Assembly: GCA_013339765.2 (NCBI GenBank)
Contig: JABSTR010000970.1
Coordinates: forward strand, 1 to 64,000
DNA length: 64,000 nt
DNA from: Haemaphysalis longicornis
Taxonomy: Eukaryota; Arthropoda; Arachnida; Ixodida; Ixodidae
Reading direction: 5' to 3'
This document shows, one piece after another, positions 24,801-36,800 of this stretch; positions within the stretch are counted from its first letter, which is position 1; every line of letters starts with the position of its first letter. The notes beneath the pieces were generated by a model that saw nothing but the letters and a program-made list of their open reading frames with translations, made no database searches and was not told where the DNA came from. Both the position numbers and the translations under genes were made by a program.

Positions 24801-27800
24801 GCATGTTGCAAAAGGTTGATTATAATCTGTGTTTTTCCCCTAGGATTAATGAAATAGTTCTGAATCTATTGTTTGCTTCATTGTTGTATTTGCACTTGTT
24901 TTACAACAGCTTTTACACGCTTTCTCTTCTTTCACTGTTTTCAAAATACGGATCGTAGATGTCGAGTTCACAAGCCTGATGAGTAGCCAGAGCGCACAGC
25001 TTCTTCCGCTCTGTGCTCTGGCTGTTCATCACGCTCGCAGAACTCAACATTTGCGATGCTTCCTGATTGGAGCTAAGCGACTGGGAGAGCCCATTGCACA
25101 CTCCCTGCATTCTTGGCTTGCGCAGAGGCCCACATGCGCAGTCACGCTCGTACGCATGGTGGCAAGCTTTAACCAATTGTGTACATTGCATTTCCACAAC
25201 AAATGCAACTGCAGTTAGTGACTGTTGGCACCACGTCTAAAGTTGAAATGTCTGTTACAAGCGTGATTGTTAACCAAAATTCAAGTATAACTGGTCCGTT
25301 GCAACCGACTATCTTCTGCGTCCAATTTCTGTCTTCTGCGTCCGATGTCTGTTATAAAAGAAGTGAAATTAATGAAAAAGATAGGGTGGCCAACCATGTG
25401 GGTGAATAGTGTCTCTTATACCCGATTGTCTCTTACATTCATGGCTCTTATAACGAGGTTTAACTGTACAATGTGTGTGGACCTCGAGAAAGGATGCATT
25501 TAGTTGTAGTAAGTTAAAAAAGAAGTGAAAAACTAATAAAGTCAGCAAACTTGCCAGTTTGTTGACTTTGTGGACACACATGGAAACAACAAGGAGGATC
25601 TTTTTTTTTTATGTTCTCTTCCTTTGCAATCTTGCTTTGTTTCTATATTTCAGTCAGGCAAGAAATATTGGATTAGCTCAGATAGGAAAACTGGCACTCA
25701 CAAGTTCTTAGCAGCTTTTCAGGCGGTGCGTACACAAACCAGGAAGTGAGAAAACAGCAATAAAAAAAAAAAAGGAAAACACTTGCGCACTTTTGTGTTT
25801 GGTCTTGAGGTGACGTGTAAATGTACAGTGTAGACCATTTATAATGTAACCGCTTATAGTGCGGGACCAGATATAACGCGGGTTTTTGTGACCACCGGTT
25901 CACCTCCCATAGAACTCAATGCATAAGCATACTGCTTAGAATGCGGTTGGCCGAAGCACAATACCGTTTATAGTGCAGTTTTCTGGTGGAACTACTGATC
26001 GACCAGTGCAGCTGGGGCATCGTTCTAGGGTAGCAAAAGAAAAAAGAGGATGAAATCGGCCATCTGACGCAGCGCGCACCCCTTGCTCTCCTCTAACTTC
26101 GACACACAAGAAAAGAATAGGCACCCTTTAGTTCACGCGTACGTGATAACCACAACTGACCTTGCTTGACGCACCTCGTAAGGTAGCAAACCCCGTTCCC
26201 GTCCACGTGCAGCAAGTTGTTTCTATTAAGCGTGAACCACATGGCCCGTTTTCGCACACGATTTGTGCACGTCGGCATTGCGCGTGCGTTTTTTTCCCGC
26301 TCCTGTCAACGATTTTGCACTCACGGTGGCTTCTTCGCGTGGCAGTGGGAGGAGCCTGACGACTTGCACCAATGGGGAGACGTGCACCTAATGGTGGGAG
26401 ATTTCAAATGCTCTGACCAGCCGGGTGGCTGCGCCAGAGATATTTAGGCCTACCACCGCGGTGTTTTTTGATGGGCGCTTTCACAAGCAACGTGGATGGC
26501 AGTTTATATTCCTCTTTTCACCCATATTATCAGCTCTTTTCTTGCGTGAGCATCCTCGCTTGCGCCTCGTGTGGCATTTAAATGAGCAGTTAGAAGTGGT
26601 CACTGGAGCTGCCTGCACCACTTCAAGGCCAGGGCCGACGCCATGTTGCCGCCTCTTACTGCGCCGCACACCACGCCAGTTGGCGTCGCCGTGCCTGCGG
26701 CGTGCGCTGCATGTTTTCGCGAGAAGAAATCGCTCCATGTAGTTCACGCTTTAGAACGCTGTGTATATAAACCACCGCTCTTTCCCTTTCCGAAAAGCAA
26801 ACCGCACGAAGCCGGAGATTTCCACTATCAGTACGCTGCACTGATAAGCAGCCGCCTTCGGCATCGTGAACACAAGGGGGGGAAAGAAAAAAAATCCCGC
26901 TGGCGTTCTTATCATGTTCTGCGGCATCTGTTCATAGACGCAAAAAACCCAGCCACGATCCTCTAAAACACGAACACAATGGAAGTTAAAGCTGTGCTCG
27001 CTGTTTGTAAGACCGCGCTTGCAATGTGTAAGACCCTGCAGCAGCGGCTGATCTGAAAAAAAAAATAATATAAAGAAAGACCAGGCCTTTGCTTTTAAGG
27101 GCCGTGCATTTGAGTTGATTTTTTGATTCATTGTAGGGTTTAACGCGCCGACGCAACGCAGGCGATGAGGCGCGCTGTAGTGGAGGGCTCCGGATTAATT
27201 TTGACCACCTGAGGATCTTTAACGTGCGCCGAAATCTCGTACACACGGGCGTTTTTGCTTTTCGCCTCCATCAGAAAAGCGGCCGCCGCGGCATGGAATC
27301 GAACCCACGACCTCGTGCTCAGCAGCACAACGCCTTAGCCACTGAGCCACCGCGGCGGGTCGTGCATTTGAGTGATGATAAATATAGGAGGACTATGGTA
27401 GGCTGTGATGTGGTTGGATTCGTGCATGTTTTGGTTATATTGCGGTACCACTTATAGTGTGGATTCTTGCGGCCCCCGCGACATACGTTATAAGCAGTCT
27501 ACACTGTAATCCATCTTTTGTTTGCCTGTGGACATCCCATACATTCACGAAGACGATGAAGATAGCATTGCTTATATGATACCAGTACCAGCGCCTGGAC
27601 TAAATGGTGTACTTGGTCAGCGACACCTGATAGTTATGCTGGTCAAGGCCCCCATAAAACTGTTGTACACACAAAATATTGCAGAGAAAGAGACGTCAAC
27701 AGGGGTTTTGGCCTTGCGGTCACACCGTTTCACCCATTGGATGGGCTGTTCGTATGGCTGCTTTTGAGCAATTCCTTTCGCCGTTAGTTGTCTCCACGGT

Positions 27801-30800
27801 CATCATTTGGGACGGCTAGGACAATGGAACCTTAATTGTCACTTTCCGACAAGTGTCTAACGTCACTGACATCTTTGCCGGCGACGATGTGGCCTAATAT
27901 GTCCCAAACTCCAGGCCCTAAAAAAATCAAAAGAATAGCGAGGAGGTAAATTGTTTATGCTTGAAAGCTGTATTGTAAAGCATACCAAAAGCAACGCGAA
28001 AATTGTGCCATCAATGGCCCACTATATCAAATATTATACACGAAAATTTGAAGCAACGCTGAAAAGTGGGTGGGCTTCAGGCATGACAACCAAGACAATA
28101 TTTTGGTCTCACAATATTTTCTGAAGAAGAAAATGGCCAAAGATTTAGGACGAAACAGTAAAATGCTCACTGTTTTTCGAGTAAAATGATGTGGTGGAAT
28201 GCCACCATGCGAGCTCCCGGGTGCCATCATTTCTCTCGGGCTGCCAGCAGGCCCCCCACCAGCGCTTTTGTAAATACTCACACGAGAAAACTTCTTCACA
28301 GTATCAAAAACAATGCTCTTGGCTTTTGGATTAGCTTAACACAATTTAGCGTCACTTTCTGGCGTCTCAAACACCGCGTGTCAAATTTGACATGCTGGGC
28401 GTCGTGGTTCCAATTTGGTTCCAATCCACGCTGTGCTTCCAATTTGGTTCCAATCCAAAAATTGGTTTCAATGGTTCCAATTTGGTTCCAATCCAAAAAT
28501 TTGGTTCCAATCCACGCTGTGAAGGTGGTTAGAGTGCAAAGCTGCAGACGACACCCACAACGATTGCCCATGCAGCGTCACTTGAATTCCCACACGTGGC
28601 TCTACTAAGAGGGAAACCAGCGACTCTAGCAGCCGTTACCTGGGTTTTGCGGGGGCGGCGTCCCAAACGCAGCAGCGATGGCAGAAAGAAAACGGCGAGG
28701 AGGGTCTGGTGAAGGGTGAGGGGGAGGGCGACATGCGCGGCTATGGTGTCATCTCTCTCACCGCCTCCCCCTCACTCTTGTTTCATGCGTCGCCGCCTAG
28801 GCTCTGACACTTCACCCAGATGCTGTTACATTTGCCGCTAATCTAAACCACGTGAACGTCGTTATCATACGTTATGCGGTTTGAACTGAGATTTAATTAT
28901 GTTCCAACCAATACATAGACAATAGAGAAAGCACGCAGGGTCGTTTACCGCATTCCGTGCACTGAGTGCAATGCCTCGTACATCGGTGCAAGCAAAAACC
29001 TTCTAGAGAGGATTAGGCAACACAAAAACGACGTACGGAAACAGAATAGAGAATGCAGCGCATTCACCGAACACTGTGAAGTGGCCGACCACAAAATTGA
29101 CTTCTCCGGAACGGCCATCATCGAAAGGTAAACGAACTTAAGGAAGCGGCTTTTTCTTGAGTCATGGCATATCCAACTCACCCCTGGGAACCTTAATCGT
29201 TTGCTTGGCACTCTCCCTTCGGTGTACACACACGGATTACGTGCCGCAGCGAGGGGATTTGTGCGAGGCCAGCGAAAGTGAAAGACTGTAAGACGCAGCT
29301 GCAGCGTGGCCCCGGTCACCCCTGAAGAAGAAGCCGAGCCGGCTTTGAAACATCGGCTTTTGTCTAGTGTTGGTTGGAGCATAATTAAATCTCAGTTCAG
29401 AAACTCCCTAACCAGACAGAAGTCTATCAAAATGTTCACCTTCAAGTTATGCGGTTTGCACTTCACACGAGGGCTTTGAATGAGCACAGGTGGTAAACCC
29501 ACCGATGTGCTCGTTGAGTACACCGTCTGTCTCCCTTGCTGCTCATGTGGGTGTAAGATGACGGGCTCTAGCTCTGCTTCTCCATTCGGGCCCATGTTGA
29601 ATCCCTGGTTGTGCCAGCAGTTTCTTTTATGTAGCCGGGGAATTTTCTGCTGACGCAAACACGGAAATTTCCTTGGCTGGTTAGAGGTATACCGCTTCGT
29701 AGTAAAACAGCACCGTTTCTCCCACCTCACTGCAAAAGGGCGGCATGCCCTGCCTACTGAAACATGCGTTCTATGCATCCAACGCTAGTACCGTGTTGCT
29801 TCTTTTGAAATGAAAAGCTGTTTCTTTTACTTCATTTATTTTGTATTTTTTTCCTTCTAAGCTAAGTAACTGTTTCACTGTGCTTTCCATTACTCGCTTG
29901 TTTGATTCGTTTCTCCGTCCATTTTTCAAAATTGTGGTGTTTCTCTCCAACAGCTGGCATCGATTTTTCTAGCCAAGTTGTCCAAACTCTTTCTTCGTGA
30001 TAAATTTGAGAGGAAATTAAATTTCGGTTGGTATTTTTTCATTCAAAGGCGTTGAATGTGGATAATGATGACAGGTTGTGGGTGCATTCATGCGCATGAC
30101 ATCAAAGAAATAAAATGCCTCTCTGCAGGGCAAAGTGCGAGCGTCCTTTCTTCGGCACGAGGGATACCTGGGCGCCATTGGGGCCTTCCTCAAGGGAGCC
30201 AGCGAGTACGGTGAGTACAAGGCACATGTTGTATGTTAGAAATAAAAATCAGCCGTACCTTCCTGCTTGCCATACCTTGCCCTGTCAGAAAATTTATGCT
30301 TCGAATTTAAAAAGGGTGGGAGGGGGGGTGACGTTAGTGGACAGGTGTGGGTTAAAGGGGGACATGGCAAGTAAAACTATTTTTGTTATTTATGGACCAA
30401 ATTTGGTCAAATTGGGAGAATTTATGTAGCTCACTAACCTAATTACAAAACTTGAATCAGTTTAAAAATATCTTCTATACCATGGTTTCTCAAAGTGGGT
30501 TCCGCGGAACCTAGGGTTCCGCAGGCCCCTCCTCAGGGTTCCGCGAGCCACTGATAAATTTTCCCTGGTTCCGCAGTCGCAAAGTCTTATATGGTGAACT
30601 TGAGGTGCGATCGATCTAAGGAACCTCCATTACTCACGCCCGAGTGTCAGTAAGCACATCTCGTCGCATAACAGAAACGCGCGAGCTGCGCATAAATGGC
30701 CAGGGCTTGTAGCCAGCCAGACTCGAAAACGGGCCACGTGGTTAAACTTTGCACTTGAATTCGGCTTATATTACCTTCCATTGCCATCCTTGCCTGATAG

Positions 30801-33800
30801 GTGCCGCTAGCGTACGCATTCGCGTAAAGTCGACGGGAAAAAAAACGATACCCTTGCTGGTTTTGAATTTATTGCACGTTAATGCAGCATGAATGGAATA
30901 AAAGGGGAGGGGGGGAGGGGGGGGGATTTCTTGCACTTAGCGGAACGTAGCAGGGTTCCCTGGAACATGCTTGAGAACCCCTGTTCTATACTTTTGAGTT
31001 ACCACACTAATTACCTTCACAATGCTGCCCCAAGATTAATTAACTAACTAATTAGGCAAGAACTCAACAATATTTTTGTGTCAGTGTGATCAGGAACTTC
31101 TATTTTCGCAGAGAAGCTATTAGGTTATTCTTTATTTTCTTTAGGTATCCAAAAAGGAAGACAGAAGTTTCACTTTCTTTTTGACGTGAAACTATTTCTG
31201 ATTTTGAAAGGAAGGTGGAACTTCTTTTTGTTCTTTCTTTATGCGTGAAGGATATAATGTCATAATCTGATAGCTTCCTTGCACAGAACAGACATTTCTG
31301 ATCACACTGATATAAAAATCTTGCTGACTTCCTGACTAATTAGTTAATTGTGCTGAATGCAAGTTTCAGGTAATTAGTCCTCTAACTTAAAATTATAGAA
31401 GGTATACTTAATTAAGCCGATCCAAGTTTTGTTGTTGGAATGGCTAGTTACATAAATGCTCCTCATTAGATTCAATTTGGTTATAAATAAAAAAGTAATT
31501 TTACTTGCCACGTCCCCTCTTTCACTTACAGCACCTGAGGTTCTTTTTAACGGTGTGCATTCAATTCTCACACTCACGGGTGTCATTGTTGCTTTACCAC
31601 TGTCAGAAAATCCGACACTATGTCGTTGCGTTTAGTCGCCGAGCCACCGCAGAGTGTTTTTTTCTCTTTCTGAAAGCTAGTGTTTCAGCAAATTGGAGGA
31701 ACTCAGCGTGTTGACTGGCACTGCTAAAACGAAAGTAGCGAGATACCTTTGGTACTTAACCATGGTCATTACTGCGATCAGAAAGCGTTGCTTTCTGTTT
31801 ATTTCACCATTTCACCATTTTGCTGGCTCAGATCGCCATGCTACCGTACTTACCCGATTCTAACGCGCACTTTTTTTCTGGTAAAATAGGCCAAAAAATC
31901 GCATGCGCGTTGGAATCGGATGCGAAACCAAAACTGCCCAAACAGCGGAAATTTCATCGCACCCATCGCCATCGCCATCTCAAGATGGTGCCAAAGCTTT
32001 TAGCTACGATTTTTCAGACGCAAGAAGACTAGGCGCCTACACTTTTCTATCAGCGTTCACACAAATTGTCAAATCGTTCCACTTGCGCGCTTGATAACAG
32101 CAATGGCAGGGGCGGCAACGAAGGTGCGCCGCTTCCACGAATGGCTTAAGAGCTGCTCCCACGCGTTCGCAACGAGCAGTCGGCTAAAGGGTGCGCATCT
32201 GGAGACGCTCGTAGGATGGGCATGCGAGGCGTGCGTCACGATCCCATCGACCTTGGTTGAACGTTCGTTCAGAAGTGGGGCATCGCGAATGTGCTTGACG
32301 GCACTGAGGACGAGATATTGCAGTCAGCGGAGAGCGACGAGGAGCTCTCAGAGAGCGACGAGGAGTGAGATGAGTGAGATTACTTTGGGAAATAAATCGC
32401 CCGTTTTTCTCGCATTCATTTTTCTGGGTCACAAAGTTCTGTGCGCGTTACAATCGGAGGTGCAAGTTGGTTCTTTTTTTTTTTTGCCACGAAAATCGGG
32501 TGCGCGTTACAATCGGGTAAATACGGTAAGTACATTACCTGCTAGCACAAAACAGTTCGGCATTCTAATCTCGTAGTTTGGGCACAACCAAGTCTTCATG
32601 TAGTGCCCCGGTTCTCCAGACGTAGCACTGTCATTAATGAGCAGAATGAAATTTTTGTGCGGAACGCAGCAAAGCAGCAAATTTTCTTCAAACTTGAGTT
32701 TGCCAAAAGCTTACCAGTATGCACATTCGGCTTCAAAAAGTTAGTGTAGTGCTAGCAAAACTGTTAGCGTACAAGTTTCTCAAGTGCAGAGCGCTTTAGG
32801 GGCTCACCTTGTTGTCGTAGCTCGCTCGCTGGACCCGAGTAGAGCCACACGGCGTTTCGTTGTCACGGCGTAACTTGGAGGCTTCAAAAGCTAAATGGTT
32901 TATATAGTCATAAGCATTTGAAACTCGTGAACCTCTGGCGCTTGTCGTACATCTCCCCATTGTTTAACGCAAAGAAAATTGTAGGTACATTTGAGGCAAA
33001 ATATACGTAATTAACCAGCAGAACTTGCGTTCATTTAGTTAGGAGCGCTCGTTGGGTTGGTTTTTACAGTAGTAAGCGAAAAAAAGTGGCAGTGCAACGC
33101 CGGCACGGGCGGGAGGAAAGCAAGCACCAAAAGAACAGAACTCCCGCTGGTGCTGTTGGAACTTGGTTGTTGGTCACGACTTCATCATGACCGAGCCACG
33201 AACGGAGCCTACTGGAGATCAGCTATACCGAACACAAAGCTTTCGACACTCTACTATAACGACGCTGATCTCCCAAGCGAAGGCTGCCATTTTGAACGCG
33301 GACACAACTGATGAAGAAATTTACACCATTACCGACCGCCTTGACTATGAGTCCGGACAACTACATAACACCGACCACGACATCGAACCCTTTCTGACTG
33401 GCAACTACGGTGAGCAAGAGTTTATGGACACTTTTGAGTTTTGCGACGTCATCCTAACCTGGCAATCAATTTTAAGGCAAGCGATGCAGTTCTTACGAAG
33501 CGAACTTTATGATGCTTGTCTCAGATATGGCGAAGCCGTGTCGCAGCTTCTCGCCCGCGCCGACAAGCGGAACTTCAGTTGCCCCGGTGACGCATCACGG
33601 GTTAACATACTTCTTCGAAAGTCAAGCAGCTTTCTGGCTGCCTCCACCTGTATCGAGGACTCTAGCATCGATGCTGATGTACATAAAATGACACCTAGAG
33701 CTACCATTCAACTTGAACCGAAACAGCAACGCCTGCCTGCAGAGAAAGGTGCATATCTTGACGTTGTGCTTGACAGCACGGAAAAACACTACGGTGTGCT

Positions 33801-36800
33801 GAATTCGTAAATGAGCTACACCCGAGCCATAACTGGAGCCGTCGCGGCTAATGATGTGTCCTTAAGAGAATTATGGCGTCCATCGGAGATAAATATTGGC
33901 GCATCGAAGGAAACTTTAACAAGCCTAATGGGGGTGAATTAAATAGGAAAAGACAAGAGAAGACTTGAACATGACACTAATGCCATCGCCAGATTTGCCG
34001 TTAAGCTCTGTCGGCACCAACGAACGAACATGGAACCATTAAGTCATGTCACACATGGCGTGCATGGCAGACATCGGGGTTATCACCACGACACTGAGAG
34101 CACCCACTCTTGGAAGGAAGAGCAGGGCCTCGAGAACCGCATGAACGTTGCCCCGGCTCTTCGGAATACTCGGAAATACCGACGCAAGAACCGCCAGCGA
34201 GGTGACCATTTCCCCGGGACAGCTCGACACACACCATGTAGGAAACGACGGCGCTGGTGGAAGTACAGACGCAAAGACCAAGGTCTACCCCCTACGCATC
34301 ACTGTTTTTTTTCGCCGTGGGGGGAGGTTGTTGGAACTTTTTCAACGAGGACAACGAAGTGACCTCAGTTAGTAGAAGAGGACGATAAGGAAGGATGGCA
34401 GTGATCGGACGCGTTCTGTGTGTATTCTAATGTAAATACAGTTCTTTTCCCCTTACCGAAGGCATTGTAGTCGCGACAGGGGCAGTTTCGGGCAGGTGGT
34501 GCGCGAGCGGGAAATTTGAATTGCGTTGGGTGGTAGCAGTGAGCAGATAGTGGCGGTACAGTCCATTATGGAGAATCACTAGTGGCTCTGCAATTCCGAC
34601 AGCTTTCACATTGAGTGCAACGGCTTTAATTTTTGTTTTTGAATTTGAGCGTGTGGCCATCTTTCAGGCACTGAGAACTGTTCCTGGAGTGAAAACTATG
34701 CCGGAAGCTCGGGTCTTCAGAGCCCCATCCCAGCCCAACTGTCGCAACACAACAGCGGCATGGTAGGAATCACCTTTTCGGTTCTTTTTACGTGAGCTGA
34801 AGCAACTCGGTTGCTCGCAATGATGTTGTGCCATGCAGACAAAATACAAGTTTGTTTTATTTGAAAGATTTCATGTTTTATAGTGCCCCCAGCACTTTTC
34901 CAACAGCCAACGATGCCGTATTCACTGAGAAATTATTCGATTTAGGTTAAACTTTTGATTCTCCCGCCAAATCGTACATTTTCATGATGTCTGCTATGAA
35001 GTCATGAGGACGGGTATTCAAATGGACTTCCAGTGCATCATTAGGCTCTGCAGCCTTGTTTACAGTCAGTCCTCCCATATGGCGCTACCATACGCAGCTG
35101 CGGACTGTTATCCGATGTTGCTTTGTTTTAGACCGTATTTGCACCTGGCTTTGGCTTGTATTGTTACGTTAGAAAGCAATCGTATCGTGAAACATGGGGT
35201 ATGCTCGACAAACAGGGTTACATTAGACAGCGTCGCTTTGCCAATTAGCCAGTGTCGTCTAAGATAACTCCAAAGCTGCGGACTGCTGTGCAGCTAAAAC
35301 AAGCCTAGTGTGCCCAGTACCAACAGCGTGTGCATTGCGCATCGGTACTTCTGTGTTTACGTGTATTTTCATAACTTTCATTGTTTGCCCCACCATTCTT
35401 ACAGCTGTAAAATGAATATGAACGACATTTAAGCGCAAATAGTTTGCTCGGCAAGCTTATAAGCGCTGCCTAATTTGCGTTTGCTTTTGCCGGCTTCAGC
35501 CAATCGCACAGCTGGGGCATATGACATAATAAGTTCTGTTGCAGGAAATGAGCGAGTGGGTCGCATGGCCATTCCCTTTTTTTTTCTAATTATATAGCTT
35601 ATTTGAGTGAAGTGTGCGTTAAAAGTGGTTTCAGTATGATCCTAATGAGGCAATCTTTCGAATGAATTAGTAAACTTGTGTTTGGTCTGCATGGCCCTTT
35701 TAAGGGTTGTGAATGCAAAAGTATCGATGCACAACTGAATGCCTGAAACATTTTGATTCCACCGTATGACATGATTTGCTTTGCAATCCGCATCCAGCTT
35801 AGTCCTTTAGAAGGGCTTTGATTTGTCTCCTGCACATTGTGTCGCTGCTTACTCTTCTTTCCGCCTTTTATTATTACGAGTTGACTGCGATGGTGGATTT
35901 CACTGCTTGTCTGTTCACTTGCTTGGCTGTGTTCTTCCACTCCTTCAATTGCATTGGAGAGTACCGGCATTGACAACCGCTTATCACTACTGCCAAGTTT
36001 AAGCGTGTGTTGTGGAATGCGTTGTGCTATGGAGCGCTTCAAAGAGCCATCAAGGAGCCATTTTGCCACCCCGATGACGCCCTTGGTGCCACTTGGGTGT
36101 GCAGATCGACCAGCTGGAGATGGACCGCTTTGAGTGGAAGCTGACGTACTGCCCTCTGCTGGCGGATCCCGGCCGTTACCTGGCCGACACGGTGGACCTC
36201 ACCCAGGATGCCGAGGCACGCCGCTACTGGCTCGCCTGCTTCCAGGAGGCCATCGACAAGGTACGCAACATTATGAGAGAAAAGGGGGAAAAATGGCAGC
36301 CTCTCCACTCCGTGGATGATGGCGAGGGTGCGGAGTATGGGGACCCAAAATGACATCTTAATTCATTTGGAGCCGTGAGTTGCACCTTGATTATTCCCTA
36401 AATGAAACTGCAACTCCCAGCTGAAATCGAATTTTGCCTGATTTTTGCTTGATGGTGGTGTGCGCACGGATGGACGCAAATGGACATTGGGAGGTCCTAA
36501 GGTACTTCGCACCGTTACAGGCGAGGGGCTGTTTGACTCTCGGGTACTGACTCACGGTCGTAGCCCAATGGGTAAGACGACTGACACTAACTCTTTCTAG
36601 TATACCAGACACAGGCTCGAATCCTGCCGGGGCCTGTGTGATTTTTTGCGATTGTAAACGCTATGCGCACGGACGCGGACGGACATTGTGCGGCCCTAAG
36701 GTGCTGCGCACCTAAAAACGTGTTCGAGTGACTCCCGGGGGCTTGACAAGTAGGGCGTTTGGTCAAATTTGGTCAAGAAGGTAGCCCAAGCCTTTTTGGT

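Larger units (their letters stand above)
24529..30128. other. PANK4 intron, 5.6 kb
   Basis: Contains MITE copy 3, the 1.7-kb TA element with SINE, the tandem repeat at 28.4 kb and the Penelope fragment. 27510-28410 and 29410-30128 show no recognisable feature. Confidence 0.72.
32783..34640 (+). mobile_element. Interspersed repeat R, copy 1, split by an LTR-element insertion
   Basis: Left part 32783-33153 and right part 34479-34640 align with the continuous copy at 40012-40520, sharing GCGCAACGCCGGCACG-like and CGGGAAATTTGAATTG blocks. Class unknown. The right part ends about 27 bp before the PANK4 exon at 34668. Confidence 0.75.
30211..34667. other. PANK4 intron, 4.5 kb
   Basis: Almost wholly transposon: TTAA foldback plus hAT, the Tigger-like element, and repeat R plus the LTR element. 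32530-32780 shows nothing. Confidence 0.75.

Noticed and set aside
27290..27358. tRNA gene on the minus strand
   Set aside because: Has A and B boxes but continues into a repeated 170-bp body found again at 23.6 kb, so it is a SINE head.
35599..36069. 156-codon minus-strand open frame
   Set aside because: No motif recognised; composition like surrounding intron.
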